A stretch of 64,000 nt of DNA from the NCBI RefSeq assembly GCF_040802235.1, contig NC_133158.1, positions 25,485,001 to 25,549,000 on the forward strand. Reading direction: 5' to 3'. This stretch comes from Manis javanica. Its lineage: Eukaryota > Chordata > Mammalia > Pholidota > Manidae. The notes beneath the pieces were generated by a model, which worked only from the letters and a program-made list of their open reading frames with translations, was not told where the DNA came from and made no database searches. Of the stretch, positions 12,586 to 25,250 are shown piece by piece (within the stretch, counting starts at the first letter, position 1; each line of letters starts with the position of its first letter). Both the position numbers and the translations under genes were made by a program.

Positions 12586-13686
12586 TTGGTAACCACGAAT
12601 CTAAAGCCTGCAATGGCAATAAGTACATATCTTTCAATAATCACCCTAAATGTAAATGAACTGAATGCACCAATCAAAAGACACAGAGTAATAGAATGGA
12701 TAAAAAAGCAAGACCCATCTATATGCTGCTTACAAGAAACTCACCTCAAACCCAAAGACATGCACAGATTAAAAGTCAAGGGATGGAAAAAGATATTTCA
12801 TGCAAAGAACAGGGAGAAAAAAGCAGGTGTTGCAATACTAGTATCAGACAAAATAGACTTCAAAACAAAGAAAGGAACAAGAGATAAACAAGGACATTAC
12901 ATAATGATAAAGGGTTCAGTCCAACAAAAGGATATAACCATTATAAACATATATGCACCCAATACAGGAGCAGCAACATATGTGAAACAAATACTAACAG
13001 AATTAAAGGAGGAAATAGAATGCAATGCATTCATTTTGGGAGACTTTAACATACCACTCACTCCAAAGGACAGATCCACCAGAAAGAAAATAAGTAAGGA
13101 CACAGAGGCACTGAACAACACACTAGAACAGATGGACCTAATAGACATCTACAGAACTCTACATTCAAAAGCAACAGGATACACATTCTTCTCAAGTGCA
13201 CATGGAACATTCCGCAGAATAGACCACATACTAGGCCACAAAAAGAGCCTCAGCAAATTCCAAAAGACTGAAATCCTACCAACCAACTTTTCTAATCACA
13301 AAGGTTTAAAACTAGAAATAAATTGTACAAAGAAAGTGAAAAGGCTCACAAACACATGGAGGCTTAACAACATGCTCTCAAATAATCAATGGATCAATGA
13401 CCAAATTAAAATGGAGATCCAGCAACACATGGAAACAAATAACAACACAAATCCCCAACTTCTGTGGGACGCAGCAAAAGCAGTCTTAAGAGGGAAGTAT
13501 ATAGCAATCCAGGCATATTTAAAGAAGGCAGAACAATCCCAAATGAATAGTCTAATGTCACAATTATCAAAATTGGAAAAAGAAGAACAAATGAGGCCTA
13601 AGGTCAGCAGAAGGAGTGACATAATAAAGATCAGAGAAGAAATAAATAAAATTGAGAAGAGTGAAACAATTGAAAAAAATCAATGA
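12586..13686 (+). pseudogene. L1 ORF2 N-terminal part: AP-like endonuclease domain
   Basis: A 366-codon open frame; the likely initiator region is ATG 12586 or ATG 12613. It carries the AP endonuclease signatures of L1 ORF2p: 'TLNVN' near the start, 'CLQETHL', 'INIYAPN', 'ILGDFN' and 'RIDHILG'. The conserved G of 'LNVNGLN' is E here. The frame is lost by a frameshift at about 13680, where ORF2 should continue as 'INETKSWFF'. In an intact element this domain nicks target DNA for target-primed reverse transcription. Confidence 0.9.
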
Positions 13687-14259
13687 AACCAAGAGCTGGT
13701 TCTTCAAGAAAATAAAATAGATAAGCCTCTAGCAAGACTTATTAAAAGAAAAAGAGAGTTAACACACATCAACAGAATCAGAAATGAGAAAGGAAAAATC
13801 ACAACGGACCCCACAGAAATACAAAGAATTACTAGAGAATATTATGAAAACCTATATGCTAACAAGCTGGAAAACCTAGGAGAAATGGACAACTTCCTAG
13901 AAAAATATAACCTTCCAAGACTGACCCAGAAACAGAAAATCTAAACAGACCAATTACCAGCAACAAAACTGAAGCGGTAATCAAAAAACTACCCAAGAAC
14001 AAAACCCCCGGGCCAGATGGATTTACCTCGGAATTTTATCAGAATACAGAGAAGACATAATACCTATTCTCCTTAAAGTTTTCTAAAAAATATAAGAGGA
14101 GGGAATACTCCCAAAATCATTCTATGAAGACATCACCCTAATACCAAAACCAGGCAGAGACCCCACCAAAAAAGAAAACTACAGACCAATATCCCTGAGG
14201 AAAGTAGATGCAAAAATACTCAACAAAATATTAGCAAACCAAATTCAAAAAATACATCA
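13687..14259 (+). pseudogene. L1 ORF2 linker / early reverse transcriptase, frameshifted
   Basis: Continues ORF2 in shifting frames: the '[17 protein letters not shown]' region near 13690, then the 'KTPGPDG(F)' type motif near 13998-14025 and '[20 protein letters not shown]' type text near 14140-14200. Several single-base losses break it. It ends where the retroposon at 14260 was inserted. Confidence 0.85.
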
Positions 14260-15317
14260 GATTTGCTTTGTTTATGTCACCGTATTCCTATTATGTTAAT
14301 ATGTGTGTGCAAATTAGTTAGTAGTTTAAAACCTATACATACTTAAGGTACTATACAAGAAGATATGTCAAAGAAATAATCAATCCTCCCAAGTTTCCTT
14401 CATATGCTACATCTATAGCTTTTCTTCTTCCTTCCTAATTACAAACCTTAAATAGAATTCGTGCCTCATATCGAATTTACCGAGTATCATAATTCCTCCA
14501 GGTGGTAAAGATACCTCGAGACAATTGCTGGGCATAGAAGCCACAGGGCATAAATCTGCAAAGAAATAAAAAGCTAACCTTTGCAAACAATATGGCTTCT
14601 CTCTCACTTACCAACTTTACATTTCCCTGTATGGCCCCGGAAGATGACTGGTTAGCCAGAGACGGGTAAGATTCCTCAAGGGAGGAACAACCTAAGACAG
14701 GCACAGTCGCAGGGGGGCCATCAGGTGAGAATTTGGGGATCAACAGAGGTGAGGCTCAGAACCTCACCCCCCCTGCTTTGAGAGAAATCTTCTGCATCCG
14801 TGGATGTCTTGCTGCCCTTGTCTAGCCTGGATTAATACTTAGTCCATAGGCACACACCTGATCATCTGATCATCTACATTTGCCTTCTTACAGCACTAAA
14901 CTATGTTTTCTACCTTTATCTTGCATCTACCTACCACTTCAGCATTTTATTAAAAATAAAAATAATAATAATAATAGGAGAAATGTGGGATCAACATATA
15001 AATCAAGTACAAAAATCAAATGAATATTCATATTTGACCTGATGGTTTATAGGTCATATTGCATGATCAAAACCGAAAGTTTCTGTGATGAATGCCCTTG
15101 TACTGTTCACCATGTAAGAATTTATTCACTCTGTAAGAATTCGTTCACCATGTAAGAACTTGTTCGTTATGCTTCAGAAGATTGGAGACTGACGAGAATT
15201 AGGCTTGAGATGGATTAATGATTGTACATTGAGCATTGACCCCCCTATACTGAATTTTATTGTTGTTAACAACCATTTGATCAATAAATATGAGAGATGC
15301 CCTCTCAAAAAAAAAAA
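14260..15317 (+). mobile_element. Retrovirus-derived retroposon, copy A (5'-truncated), nested in L1 ORF2
   Basis: A 1,058-bp insertion flanked by the 13-bp TSD AAAAAATACATCA (14247-14259, 15318-15330). Removing it restores continuous ORF2 text. It starts inside the region shared with copy B (59572 onward) and ends with AATAAA then CCTCTC and a poly(A) run. A polypurine tract ('ataggagaaa', to 14983) precedes a TG-starting LTR U3 at 14984. Poly(A) directly after the R-like end plus an L1-type TSD indicates L1-mediated copying of a retroviral transcript. No coding capacity remains; the antisense frames here are chance. Confidence 0.85.
14984..15306 (+). repeat. LTR U3-R segment of copy A
   Basis: Starts TGTGGGATC directly after the polypurine tract and ends at the poly(A) addition point, with AATAAA at about 15284-15289. 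It holds three 19-bp tandem units (15105-15123, 15124-15142, 15143-15161; 'gttcaccatgtaagaattt' type), which look like an LTR enhancer repeat. The U5 part is absent, as expected for the 3' end of a transcript. Confidence 0.75.
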
Positions 15318-15330
15318 AAAAAATACATCA

Positions 15331-17484
15331 AAAGGATCATACACCATGACCAAGTGGGATTCATCCCAGGGATGCAAGGATGGTACAACATTCGAAAATC
15401 CATCAACATCATCCACCACATCAACAAAAAGAAGGACAAAAACCACATGATCATCTCCATAGATGCTGAAAAAGCATTCGACAAAATTCAACATCCATTC
15501 ATGATAAAAACTCTCAACAAAATGGGTATAGAGGGCAGGTACCTCAACATAATAAAGGCCATATATGATAAACCCGCAGCTAACAACATACTGAACAGCA
15601 AGAGGCTGAAAGCTTTTCCTCTGAGATTGGAAACAAGACAGGGATGCCCATTCTCCCCACTGTTATTCAACAGTACTGGAGGTCCTAGCCACGGCAATTA
15701 CACAAAACAAAGAAATACAAGGAATCCAGATTGTTAAAGAAGTCAAACTGTCACTATTTGCAGATGACATGATACTGTACATAAAAAACCCTAAAGACTC
15801 CACTCCAAAACCACTGGAACTATATCGGAATTCAGCCAAGTTGCAGGATACAAAATTAACACACAGTAATCTGTGGCTTTCCTATACACTAACAATGAAC
15901 TAATAGAAAGAGAAATCAGGAAAACAATTCCATTCACAATAGCAGCAAAAAGAATAAAATACCCAGGAATAAACCTAACCAAGGAAGTTAAAGACCTATA
16001 CCCTGAAAACTACAAGACACTCTTAAGAGAAATTAAAGAGGACACTAACAAATGGAAACTCATCCCATGCTCCTGGCTAGGAAGAATTAATATCATCAAA
16101 ATGGCCATCCTGCCCAAAGAAATACACAGATTTGATGCAATCCCTATCATATTACCAACACCATTCTTCAATGAACTGGAACAAATAGTTCAAAAATCCA
16201 CATGGAACCACCAAAGACCCCGAATAGCCAAAGCAATCCTGAGAAGGAAGAATAAACTGGGTGGGATCTCGCTCCCCAACTTCAAGCTCTACTACAGAGC
16301 CACAGTACTCAGGACAATTTGGTACTGGCACAAGAACAGAGCCATGGACCAGTGGAACAGAATAGACTCCAGACATTAACCCAAACATATATGGTCAATT
16401 AATATACGATAAAGGAGCCATGGACATACAATGGGGAAATGACAGTCTCCTCAACAGATGGTGCTGGCAAAACTGGACAGCTACATGTAAGAGAATGAAA
16501 CTGGACCATTGTCTAACCCCATACACAAAAGTAAATTCGAAATGGATCAAAGACCTGAATGTAAGTCATGAAACCATAAAACTCTTAGAAAAAAACATAG
16601 GCAAAAGTCTCTTAGACATAAACATGAGTGACTTCTTCATGAACATATCTCTCTTGGCAAGGGAAACAAAAGCAAAAATGAACAGGTGGCACTATATCAA
16701 GCTGATAAGCTTCTGTACAGCAAAGGAGACCATCAATAGAACAAAAAGGTATTCTACAGTATGGGAGAATATATTCATAAATGACAGATCTTATAAAGGG
16801 TTGACATCCAAAATACATAAAGAGCTCACACACCTCAACAAACAAAAAACAAATAATCCAATTAAAAAATGGGCAGAGGAGCTGAATAGACAGTTCTCTA
16901 AATAAGAAATTCAGATGGCCAACAGACACATGAAAAGATGCTCCACATCGCTTGTCATCAGAGAAATGCAAATTGAAACCACAATAAGATATCACCTCAC
17001 ACCAGTAAGGATCACCACCATCCAAAAGACAAATAACAACAAATGTTGGCAAGGTTGTGGAGAAAGGGGAACCCTCCTACACTGCTGGTGGGAATGTAAA
17101 TTAGTTCAACCATTGTGGAAAGCAGTATGGAGGTTCCTCAAAATGATTAAAATAGAAATACCATTTGACCCAGGAATTCCACTTCTAGGAATTTACCCTA
17201 AGAATACAGCACTCCAGTTTGAAAAAGACAGATACACCCCTGTGTCTATCGCAGCACTATTTACAATAGCCAAGAAATGGAAGCAACCTTAATGTCCATC
17301 AGTAGATGAATGGATAAAGAAGATGTGGTACATATACACAATGGAATATTATTCAGCCATAAGAAGGATACAAATCCTATCATTTGCAACAACATGGATG
17401 GATCTAGAGGGTATTATGCTCAGTGAAATAAGCCAGGTGGAGAAAGACAAGTACCAAATGATTTCACTCATATGTGGAGTATAA
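15331..17484 (+). pseudogene. L1 ORF2 reverse transcriptase and C-terminal region, broken
   Basis: Resumes ORF2 exactly after the nested insertion ('[14 protein letters not shown]'). The RT active-site text 'LFADDMIL' lies near 15753-15776, with '[10 protein letters not shown]' near 15460-15490. The thumb and C-terminal region runs to the TAA at 17482-17484 after 'LICGV'. At least four frame changes (about 15680-15740, 15870, 16377 and 16905) and a later one near 17290 interrupt it. The Cys-rich C-terminal segment ('[16 protein letters not shown]') is still readable near 17070-17125. Confidence 0.88.
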
Positions 17485-17848
17485 GAGCAAAGAAAAACTG
17501 AAGGAACAAAACAGGAGCAGAATCACAGAACCCACGAATGGACTAACAGTTACCAAAGGGAAAGGGACTGGGGAGGATGGGTGGCAAGGGAGGGATAAGG
17601 ACAGGAAAAAGAAAGGGGGCATTACAATTAGCATGTATCATGTGGAGGGGGTATGGGGTGGGCTCTACAACACAGAGAAGACAAGTAGTGATTTTACAGC
17701 ATCTTACTATGCTGATGGCCAGTGACTGTGAAGGGGTATGTAAGGGGGACTTCGTGAAGGGGGGAGCCTAGTAAACATAATGTTCTTTGTTTAATTGTAG
17801 ATTAATGATACCAAAATTTAAAAAAATTAAAAATTAAAATTAAAAATT
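17485..17848 (+). other. L1 3' UTR and A-rich tail
   Basis: G-rich and purine-rich segment ('gaaagggactggggagg', 'gtggagggggtatgggg'), followed by the L1 end wording 'agattaatgataccaaaa' and an A/T tail made of 'aaaatt' units. The TSD copy follows at 17849. Confidence 0.85.
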
Positions 17849-18039
17849 AAAAAAACCACTCTCAAATTACATAATACCCTCAGGTACCTGAGTTACTAAC
17901 TTTCAAATATGATGAAATATTGTATATATTTTTAATTTCATGATTTCTAATCCTTTACTTCCTCTGCAACAGCTGGAAGAAAGACAGTTTCAGAATATGG
18001 CTATTACTTGGCAACACAAATGGTGAGAGACTTTGTCTT

Positions 18040-18245
18040 CAGACAGGCAGTTTCAGACTTGGGCCCAAATACTACTCTACCACTCATACATGTAGGATGC
18101 ATGAAAAATATTACTTAATTTATCTGAACTTCAGTTCCTAGATCTTGTGTAATAGAGATAATACTATTTCATGGAATAATTGTGAAGATTAAATTAAATA
18201 AGATATGTATGTAGTATTTAGTACACTGTAGAAATATGCTATCCA
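18040..18245 (+). repeat. MIR SINE
   Basis: Reads in MIR order: 'ggcccaaatactactctacc', then 'acttaatttatctgaactt' and 'cagttcctagatc', then 'ataatactatttcatgg' and 'attgtgaagattaaa'. Diverged but nearly complete in the core. Another 3'-end-like phrase, 'agtgctcaataaacgttc', lies at about 18445-18465. Confidence 0.7.
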
Positions 18246-19289
18246 GTAGCCACTAAGTATATGTGGCCATTTAAATCAAACTTAATTAAAATTAAATGAA
18301 ATATAGGATTCAGTTCTTCAGTCACACTAGCCATATTCCAAGTAATGAACAGTCACATGTGGCAGGCACTACTGCATTGAACAGCATAGATACAGAACAT
18401 TGTCATCATTACAGAATCTTTGGACATTGCCAGACAAAGTAGTAAGTGCTCAATAAACGTTCATTCGATCAATCTGGCATTTTTTTCTCTTCCTCACCAA
18501 TTCCTCTAAGTGCTCAGGCTACTCATGGTATCCCCTTAACAGGAAGGAAATCAATATGATAGAATATGTACGCATTCATCACTTTTTTCACTCCCAGAAA
18601 TACTGCAGTTCTAAAAGATAACTGCAGAGAGAAAACAATGGTTACCACAAGTGAGAAAAATTCTAATGAGGGATTTCATACATTGCAGTCTGACACTAGC
18701 AAACGTCTTTTTGGACTGAGTGTGGGGAGAGAAAAGTCTCTGCAATAATCCTCAACTAATACCGAAAGATGAACCTACTCACAGCTATGACATAATTTTA
18801 AGGCTTTAACACTTCCTGAAATAATGAAAAAGAGAAAGACTTTTTCCTCTGTGGAATTCATTTCACACCAATTACTGCTGGTTGAAATGTCTAAAAATAA
18901 ACATAAATCAACAGTTTTCCAGAGATACTTTAACCAAGTTAGTCTTAGACATCTGAGTACAACTCTTTGTATTAGTCTTTTTGTTTCTTTGGTTTCATTT
19001 TCTTTCTCCTTCCAAATATCAGAATTGGAGCTGGGAAGCTACCAAGTGGCTGATAGGGATCTAGAAAGTTGGAGACTGTAGAATTATAAGAAGCTGCTAT
19101 TTAATACCATCCGTAAGAATAATTCTGGTGTTAGAGGATACTTGGGGGTATCTGGTGAATTTGTCTTATAGACCCTTGTACATCTGGGCTTACATGTTCT
19201 GGGCAGATTTCTCTGTACCAGGACATTTATGGCCCTAAAGTTGAAAGGATACACAGATTTATTTCCTTTTATTAAAAAAAATTTTTTTT

Positions 19290-19480
19290 AATATAAAGCA
19301 AAACCATAGTTTCTGTCCTTCTGTGACTGGCCTATTTCACTTAGCATAATGTCCTAAGCTTCATCCATGTTGCAGCATATGTCAGAAATTCCCTCCCCTT
19401 GATGGTTGAACAATATTCTACTGTATGCGTTTTCCACATCTTGTTATCCATTCAGTACTCTTTGATAATTGGACCACCAC
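19290..19480 (-). repeat. Old L1 3' fragment, antisense
   Basis: The antisense of the L1 ORF2 end: 'tggcctatttcacttagcat', 'cttcatccatgttgcagcat', then 'ttgaacaatattctactgt'. Truncated. Confidence 0.65.
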
Positions 19481-22400
19481 CTGAGGATTCTCCAGTTCTC
19501 CTTGCTCTTCTTGTTTAAATCTTTTTTTGGTTTATTCTAGTCATTCCTTTCTTGATTCTCTTCAGATGTACTCCTCGGCAACCCTCCCCTTGCTAATCTG
19601 CTGTGGCTGTCTCCAGTTGGATCCCTTCCTCCAACATTTATTGACACAACAAATTTGGCGATTACACTAGGTTTCTGGAGTCAGGACGTCCTTTGAATCT
19701 GGTGAGCTGTGACTCTGGGCATTTCTTTACATCTGTGTACCTCCTAGACAGGTTTACTTTCAAAACCACAAGTAGAAGAAGCTGGTGTGCCTTATTGCAA
19801 ATGAGGAGAAGGAAGATCTAGTACTTTTAGAAATCATGATATTCTGCTTATAGGTGGTATCCTTGTGGGTAATATGGAAAACATTCTTCCCAAGTCAAAA
19901 TGAAAATGTGTCAACATACCTCCTTGAAGTGGCACACCTTTCAAGACCAAGATGCAAACAAAGCAAGTCTGTTCTCATAGCCTTGGTAATAGCATTTGAA
20001 TACTCCAGGTAATAAATTGGATCATACATCTTTGATGAGTGAAACTAATTCCTTGCTGGTTAAATTCCTTTCAAGTTAAATAATGCATAGTTCTCTTCTT
20101 TCACCTCTTTACCTATTATCAAACAATCCCCATTAGAAGGCATACCATTTTGAATTATTATTCTATAATCATCAATCCTGGATATTTACTTCACAGCTGA
20201 AGTACTTACACAATAGCCTCACTGTGATTTTATCTTTTTTTGTGATTTTTTTTGTTATGATATCAATAAGAGAATTTATGGATTAAGCCACAATGAAATG
20301 ATATAGAAACAGGACATGATACAAATTTTTTATTTTACTGAAAACATATATTTACTAGCATCTAAACTCAAAAACATAAAATACTGTCTTTTGGAAAGTG
20401 TAAGTAACACAGGATCATAATTTTGTAAAATACAACTCAGGTTATTTTAATAATAGCCATATATTTTTCTTATTGTAATATGACCCATGTGCCATACACT
20501 TTGATGTAAAATTTCAGCTACTAAAATGATTTTTCTGTCCTATTTACTTTCTATTTTGCTCTTTTTAAAATATTAGCCACATTTTTTGCAATATATCTCT
20601 TAGGTATTATTACTGTATTATTAACCGTTCCACTAAGCAGAAATTTCATATTTTTTACTACTTATTGATGTAAATTTTTATCGATATTATTTTAGGGAGG
20701 CATTCTTTAGTGAGGACACATAAGAAAGGCAAAGTGTTAAAATAAAAAAAAACATAACTTAACAACATTTAAAATAAACAAAAATTTATAGACATCAACT
20801 AACTTTTACATAGAGCATAATAGCTAACTGTCCAGCCCATGCTTTCTAATAATAATGCAATCATTTTTGCTCATCAAAATACTTTGACTAACATAATAGA
20901 AACCACACTGACTTAACCTAAGTACAAAGTAAGAATTTGTTATAATCATACAAATACATCATGAGAATCAAAGAGTTTAAACTAGAAATGGATAGGTGTC
21001 AGGAATTAAGAAGTCTTCTCCCCTTGTCACTCCACTCGAGTACTTTATTTTTCTCTTGGAGGACTGACTTTTCTCTGCTTCTCCAACAATATACCAAATA
21101 AAGGTTACATGTTATATATATATATTAAATTAATAGCTTTTTAAATTTCAACTTCTCATCAGGAGAATCTAATTGGCCTAGCTTGAATTAGGTGTGCATC
21201 CAGAGGTCAAAAGCGTGGGCCAAGGCATAGGGGTTGTGTCATATAAACTTGACTCCCAGTGAGCCCATCCCATGGAATGAGCTGTGTTGGTGGGTGGCAT
21301 GTTCTCAGAAGGAAAAACAGTAAACAAGTTAGGCAGAAACCATCAAAAGTATCAACTACTATGCTTTGCTCTCTTCAAAGTGATTTCATTTACACTATCT
21401 TACTTGTTTATAGAGGATCCAGGGCTTATACTAGGCCTACTTAGTATCTAGTAGTGGTAGTTTTATTGAAAAGCCAAGATTCTCCAAACTGTTTTATTCA
21501 TGCTGTCATTAACACCAACAAATATATTACTTCGCTGACTTTAGACCTTTCATCATTTGTGTTGCCCAGATTAAGCTCAGATAATGCTAGTGAGACTGAT
21601 GAAGAAGGAATGGCTTCTGAATACAAAATCATGCAGAGCTTCTTTAAAAAACTAGCAAGAAAGCTTAAGAGAATATCTTAACTGAAGGTCAAACATGGTT
21701 AGGAAAATAAGAGTATTTGCAAAAAAAAAAAAAAGGTCATGAAGTTACAGTCCCTAATTTAGCCAAAAGTTAATGAACCTATTGAATGTTACAGTTTTAC
21801 TGTATTGTATTATTTTCTTATTTTCCTTATTACTGATCAAATTAGTTTCTCTGGTGCCAGTGAAAAAGCCAAAAGAAATCTGAATAATCAACGTAACATT
21901 TAGGTCCAAGGCTTATTTATAGCAGTCAATTTAGGTAACTCATTAATATCCAGGCATACATTTTTTTTTCACCATGTAGCTACAGTGATTTTCAGAATAA
22001 ATTTTGGAGATCCAGATTCCAGTGAAGAGTAGGTATCTAGAGAAAATAAGATATGTTGTTAGATCCGGTAAAGATCAAAGACTGACTTGGCAGTGCTTGG
22101 CACTCTGAATTGGTTTTATCAGCCTGCAAACATCCTCTCATTATTTTACTTTCACACAGTATAAAATATTTCTGGATTCTTTACCAACCAGATAAAAACA
22201 AATTAAACTGAAGCACTGACATGAACTGAATATCTTATTCTGGAAGCACCATCACTGACAGCTTCAGAAAAATAATAGAATGGATCATTCAAAACATTTT
22301 TCCAAAGGGCAAATGACTCTACCAAGAAAGTCAAAAAATAAAATCAGCTTAATAACCTACAAACACAGGAGTGTGATTCTCTTCACTGCTCCTTAAATTT

Positions 22401-22639
22401 TTTCTTCTGAACATTCTTATAGTTCTTTATGATTTCTGGGTGTATATAGTTATTTATTTGCGGAATTGGAAGCTTTCCTTGGGCACCATATCTTCTTCAT
22501 GGGTACATTCCCTATGAATTGGTAAACAAAATACTGTGCATGTAATAAGTGTTCAAAAACTCTTAAAATGAAAAAGCAGCCTGTTCTTTGAGTATTTGCA
22601 AAATTCCTTCACTGCTTACAATTCCTGATAAATGAACTA

Positions 22640-22965
22640 AACCTAATCTCCAGCCAATCTGAAATTACTCTTTCCTTTACATGCCTTTCTCTTTATTTCT
22701 TTATTCCTTCTATTCCTTCTGACTGGAATGCCCTTTCCTAATCTTCCTAAATCCTATCTCTTCTTCAAGGCCAATAGCAAATAGCCCCTTCTCCATGAAG
22801 TTTTCTCTGATCTCTCCAGCTAAAAGTAATCTATCCCTCAGGTTGAAGTTCCACAGAATCTTGATTAAACCTTCCTTACATCCCTTCATTATACTGCAGC
22901 TAATTGCTTTACATAACTATCTCCTAAGCTACTGCACATACACAGCCATGTCTGATAAAATATTT
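22640..22965 (+). repeat. L2 LINE 3' fragment
   Basis: Typical L2 wording in order: 'ctgactggaatgccctttcc', 'atctcttcttcaaggccaa', 'ctccatgaagttttctctga', then 'ctaattgctttacataac'. Confidence 0.75.
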
Positions 22966-23224
22966 ACTCGGTGACTACCTTAAAGCCTATGGCTCCTATG
23001 GGGTATAAGACTTGTAATAGAGGATCTCTTCTCCTTGCATTTGAGCCATCCTCTGGGAAGACAAAAGAGATTGCTCCAAGGCAGCTTTGTGACAGCTGTG
23101 TGACAGCTGCATGCAGTGTTCCCACACAAGAACACCTGTAGTCTCTGCTGGCAGGCGGTGACCATCTGAGTAAACCTAACGCCAAGGGTGGCCTATGAGA
23201 GTCCTGTGAGTCTGAATGTTTTAG

Positions 23225-23435
23225 CTCAATATAAAATGACCCTTGCTCAGTATAGAGAATATAGTTAATGATTCTGTGGCATCATTCTATGTTGACAGAT
23301 AGTAACTACACTAGTTGGTGTGAACATTTAATAATGTAGGTAACTGTCAAATCACTACATTGTATACCTGAAAACAATATAATATTGTATATCAACTATA
23401 TTTCAATACAAATTAAAAAATAAAATAACCCCTGG
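23225..23435 (+). repeat. L1 3'-UTR end with A-rich tail
   Basis: Matches the 3' end of old mammalian L1s: 'gagaatatagttaatgattc', then 'cactacattgtatacctg', then 'tcaactatatttcaatac' and an A-rich tail at about 23412-23428. Confidence 0.75.
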
Positions 23436-23798
23436 TGGGCATTTTCAATAAGGTTTCAAGTAATTAACAATGGAAATTAAAAGGATTAGTACATGTAAAA
23501 TTCTTAAATGATGTCTGGCACATAATAATAACTCAATGAATATTAGCTATTGTTGCCCATGGTCAGAAACTAATCCATCAAGTATAACTATGAACTTAAG
23601 CGTATCTGATTACAATCTTTGGCCCATTACTCTTTGGTACTTTTCTACATAGAATCAAATTCCTATCTTTACCTCTAAACCTGCTCTCAAAAATGGGTTT
23701 TTCTATCAAATGTGGACTTCAGTGCAAAATTAAGCGCCTTTACCTGCTCATGGATACACATTGTAAGATTGATCTGAGTGTCTGTTCCCAAACTTAGT

Positions 23799-24145
23799 TG
23801 CTATAGACTGAATGTTTGTGTCCCTCTAAAGGTCATATGCTGAAGCCCTACTGTGAGGGTACTTGGAGGTGGGGCCTTTTGATAATTAGGTCGTGAGGAA
23901 GGAACCCCCATGACACGATTCATATCCTTATAAGGAGAAGGAGCTAGCCCTTTCCCTATTTCCCTGATGTCAGGATACAATGATAAGAAGCCATCTGCAA
24001 ACCACAATGAGGGCCTTCACCAAGAAACCAACCGTGCTGGCACCCTCATCTCAGACTTCCAGCCAACAGAACTGTGAAAAATAAATATTTGTCATTTAAG
24101 CCACCCAGTCTATGGTATTCTGTGATAGCAGCTCAGACTAAGACA
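23799..24145 (+). repeat. MaLR-type solo LTR (MLT1/MST-like)
   Basis: The whole ERVL-MaLR LTR pattern is present: 'ctatagactgaatgtttgtg' at the start, then 'ggaggtggggcctttt', 'ttaggtcgtgaggaagg', 'agccctttcccta', 'gaactgtgaaaaataaat', 'agccacccagtctatgg', and an end at 'cagactaagaca'. No internal sequence is attached. Confidence 0.8.
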
Positions 24146-24599
24146 CTATGAATACCAGGTACAACTTATAATTATCTTAAGAAATGATGATGAACTATGA
24201 GTTTACATAAAGAGTTTCTCTCCTCTAGGAAAAACTAGGTGAAACACTCTGGAAACTTGAAAAAAAGGCATGTCACTAAAATGTGGCTCACCATGTTGAA
24301 GTAGACAGAAGGAAAGTATAAAAAACTAGGGGGAAAAAAGATGATCATGAACTCAAGATTGCTATCTTTTAGTTCCTGTCCCAGTTCAAAGACACCCAAA
24401 CTGGAACTCAGAGTGAGCATGACATGGAACTCTAATCAGTACACAGTGGGTTATACACACACAAAAGGCCTTGGCCCTGTATCAGAAGACCAGATAAAGG
24501 AACCGACATTATTTTAGGTAAAACAAAATGTTTCTGTCTCTCTCTCCTGCTCTGTTTCTGTCTCCTTCCATGTATATATAATTTTTATGACTTCATCAG

Positions 24600-25250
24600 G
24601 TGGGCTTCGACAGTGAGTACATTAAAGAGTTACAGGGACTGACAAAATGACTTACAGAGTAAAATGGAAGCACAAAAAAAGGGTAACCAATGCTACAGGA
24701 AAACAGGGTCAGGAAAGATACAGAGAAGGGGACATGAGCTGAGGGGACAGACAATATGGAGAAATGGCACTGGAGACACAAGAACAGTGTGAACAAAGGC
24801 ACAGAGGCCCAAGTAACAAAGCTGGTCAAGAAAACGTACATAGAACAAATGGTTTGAAAACAGACCAAAGAAATAGGTAGAGTTTGGATCTTTAAGAGCT
24901 TTATAAGCCAGTTTATAGAAGGTGGGCTTTTACAGAAACACACGGAGCTAGTGGAATATAATAATTGGATGTGCATCCTCAAAAGATCTTTGTAGAATTA
25001 AGGGTGATAATCAGGGTATGAAGAATGTTAAAATTCCTTCCAGAATCCAAGAAAGAAATGAGAACCTGAGATTATGTAAGAAGAAATGAAAATGAGAAAA
25101 ATTATCAAAGTAGAATTAAGATTTGGCCAGAATTAGTTATGGAGGTCAAAGGTGAGGAAGGAATACAGGGAAATATTTTGGTTTGTTGCTTTGGGAACTC
25201 TGGAGATTGTGGACAAATTATTCTCCCAGTTAATGTTAAAGGAGAAAAGG
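24600..25250. repeat. Possible ancient interspersed repeat, class unknown
   Basis: Purine-rich text including 'agtgtgaacaaaggcacaga' and 'aagagctttataagccag' is a phrase set I associate with a widespread old mammalian repeat. Related wording recurs at about 42060-42290. I cannot name the family. Confidence 0.3.

Larger units (their letters stand above)
10158..17848 (+). mobile_element. Full-length L1 retrotransposon (defective), flanked by 10-bp TSD
   Basis: Direct repeats AAAAAAACCA at 10148-10157 and 17849-17858 flank the element. In order it holds a GC-rich 5' UTR (10158-11409), an ORF1 remnant, a short inter-ORF spacer, an ORF2 remnant (endonuclease then reverse transcriptase), a G-rich 3' UTR and an A/T-rich tail. 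Without the nested insertion at 14260-15317 it is about 6.6 kb, normal for a complete mammalian L1. Several frameshifts and stops in both ORFs make it immobile. The general layout is established for L1; the subfamily is not identified. Confidence 0.93.

Noticed and set aside
14413-15494. Repeated minus-strand ORFs shared by both retroposon copies (also 59718-60048 and 60472-60820)
   Set aside because: They are similar only because the two copies are related. They run antisense to the PPT-LTR, with frames broken differently in each copy.
21454-21681. 75-codon ORF with an acidic-then-basic tail
   Set aside because: Looks protein-like in part, but has no homologue I recognise, no splice sites and no neighbouring exon. 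Treated as chance.
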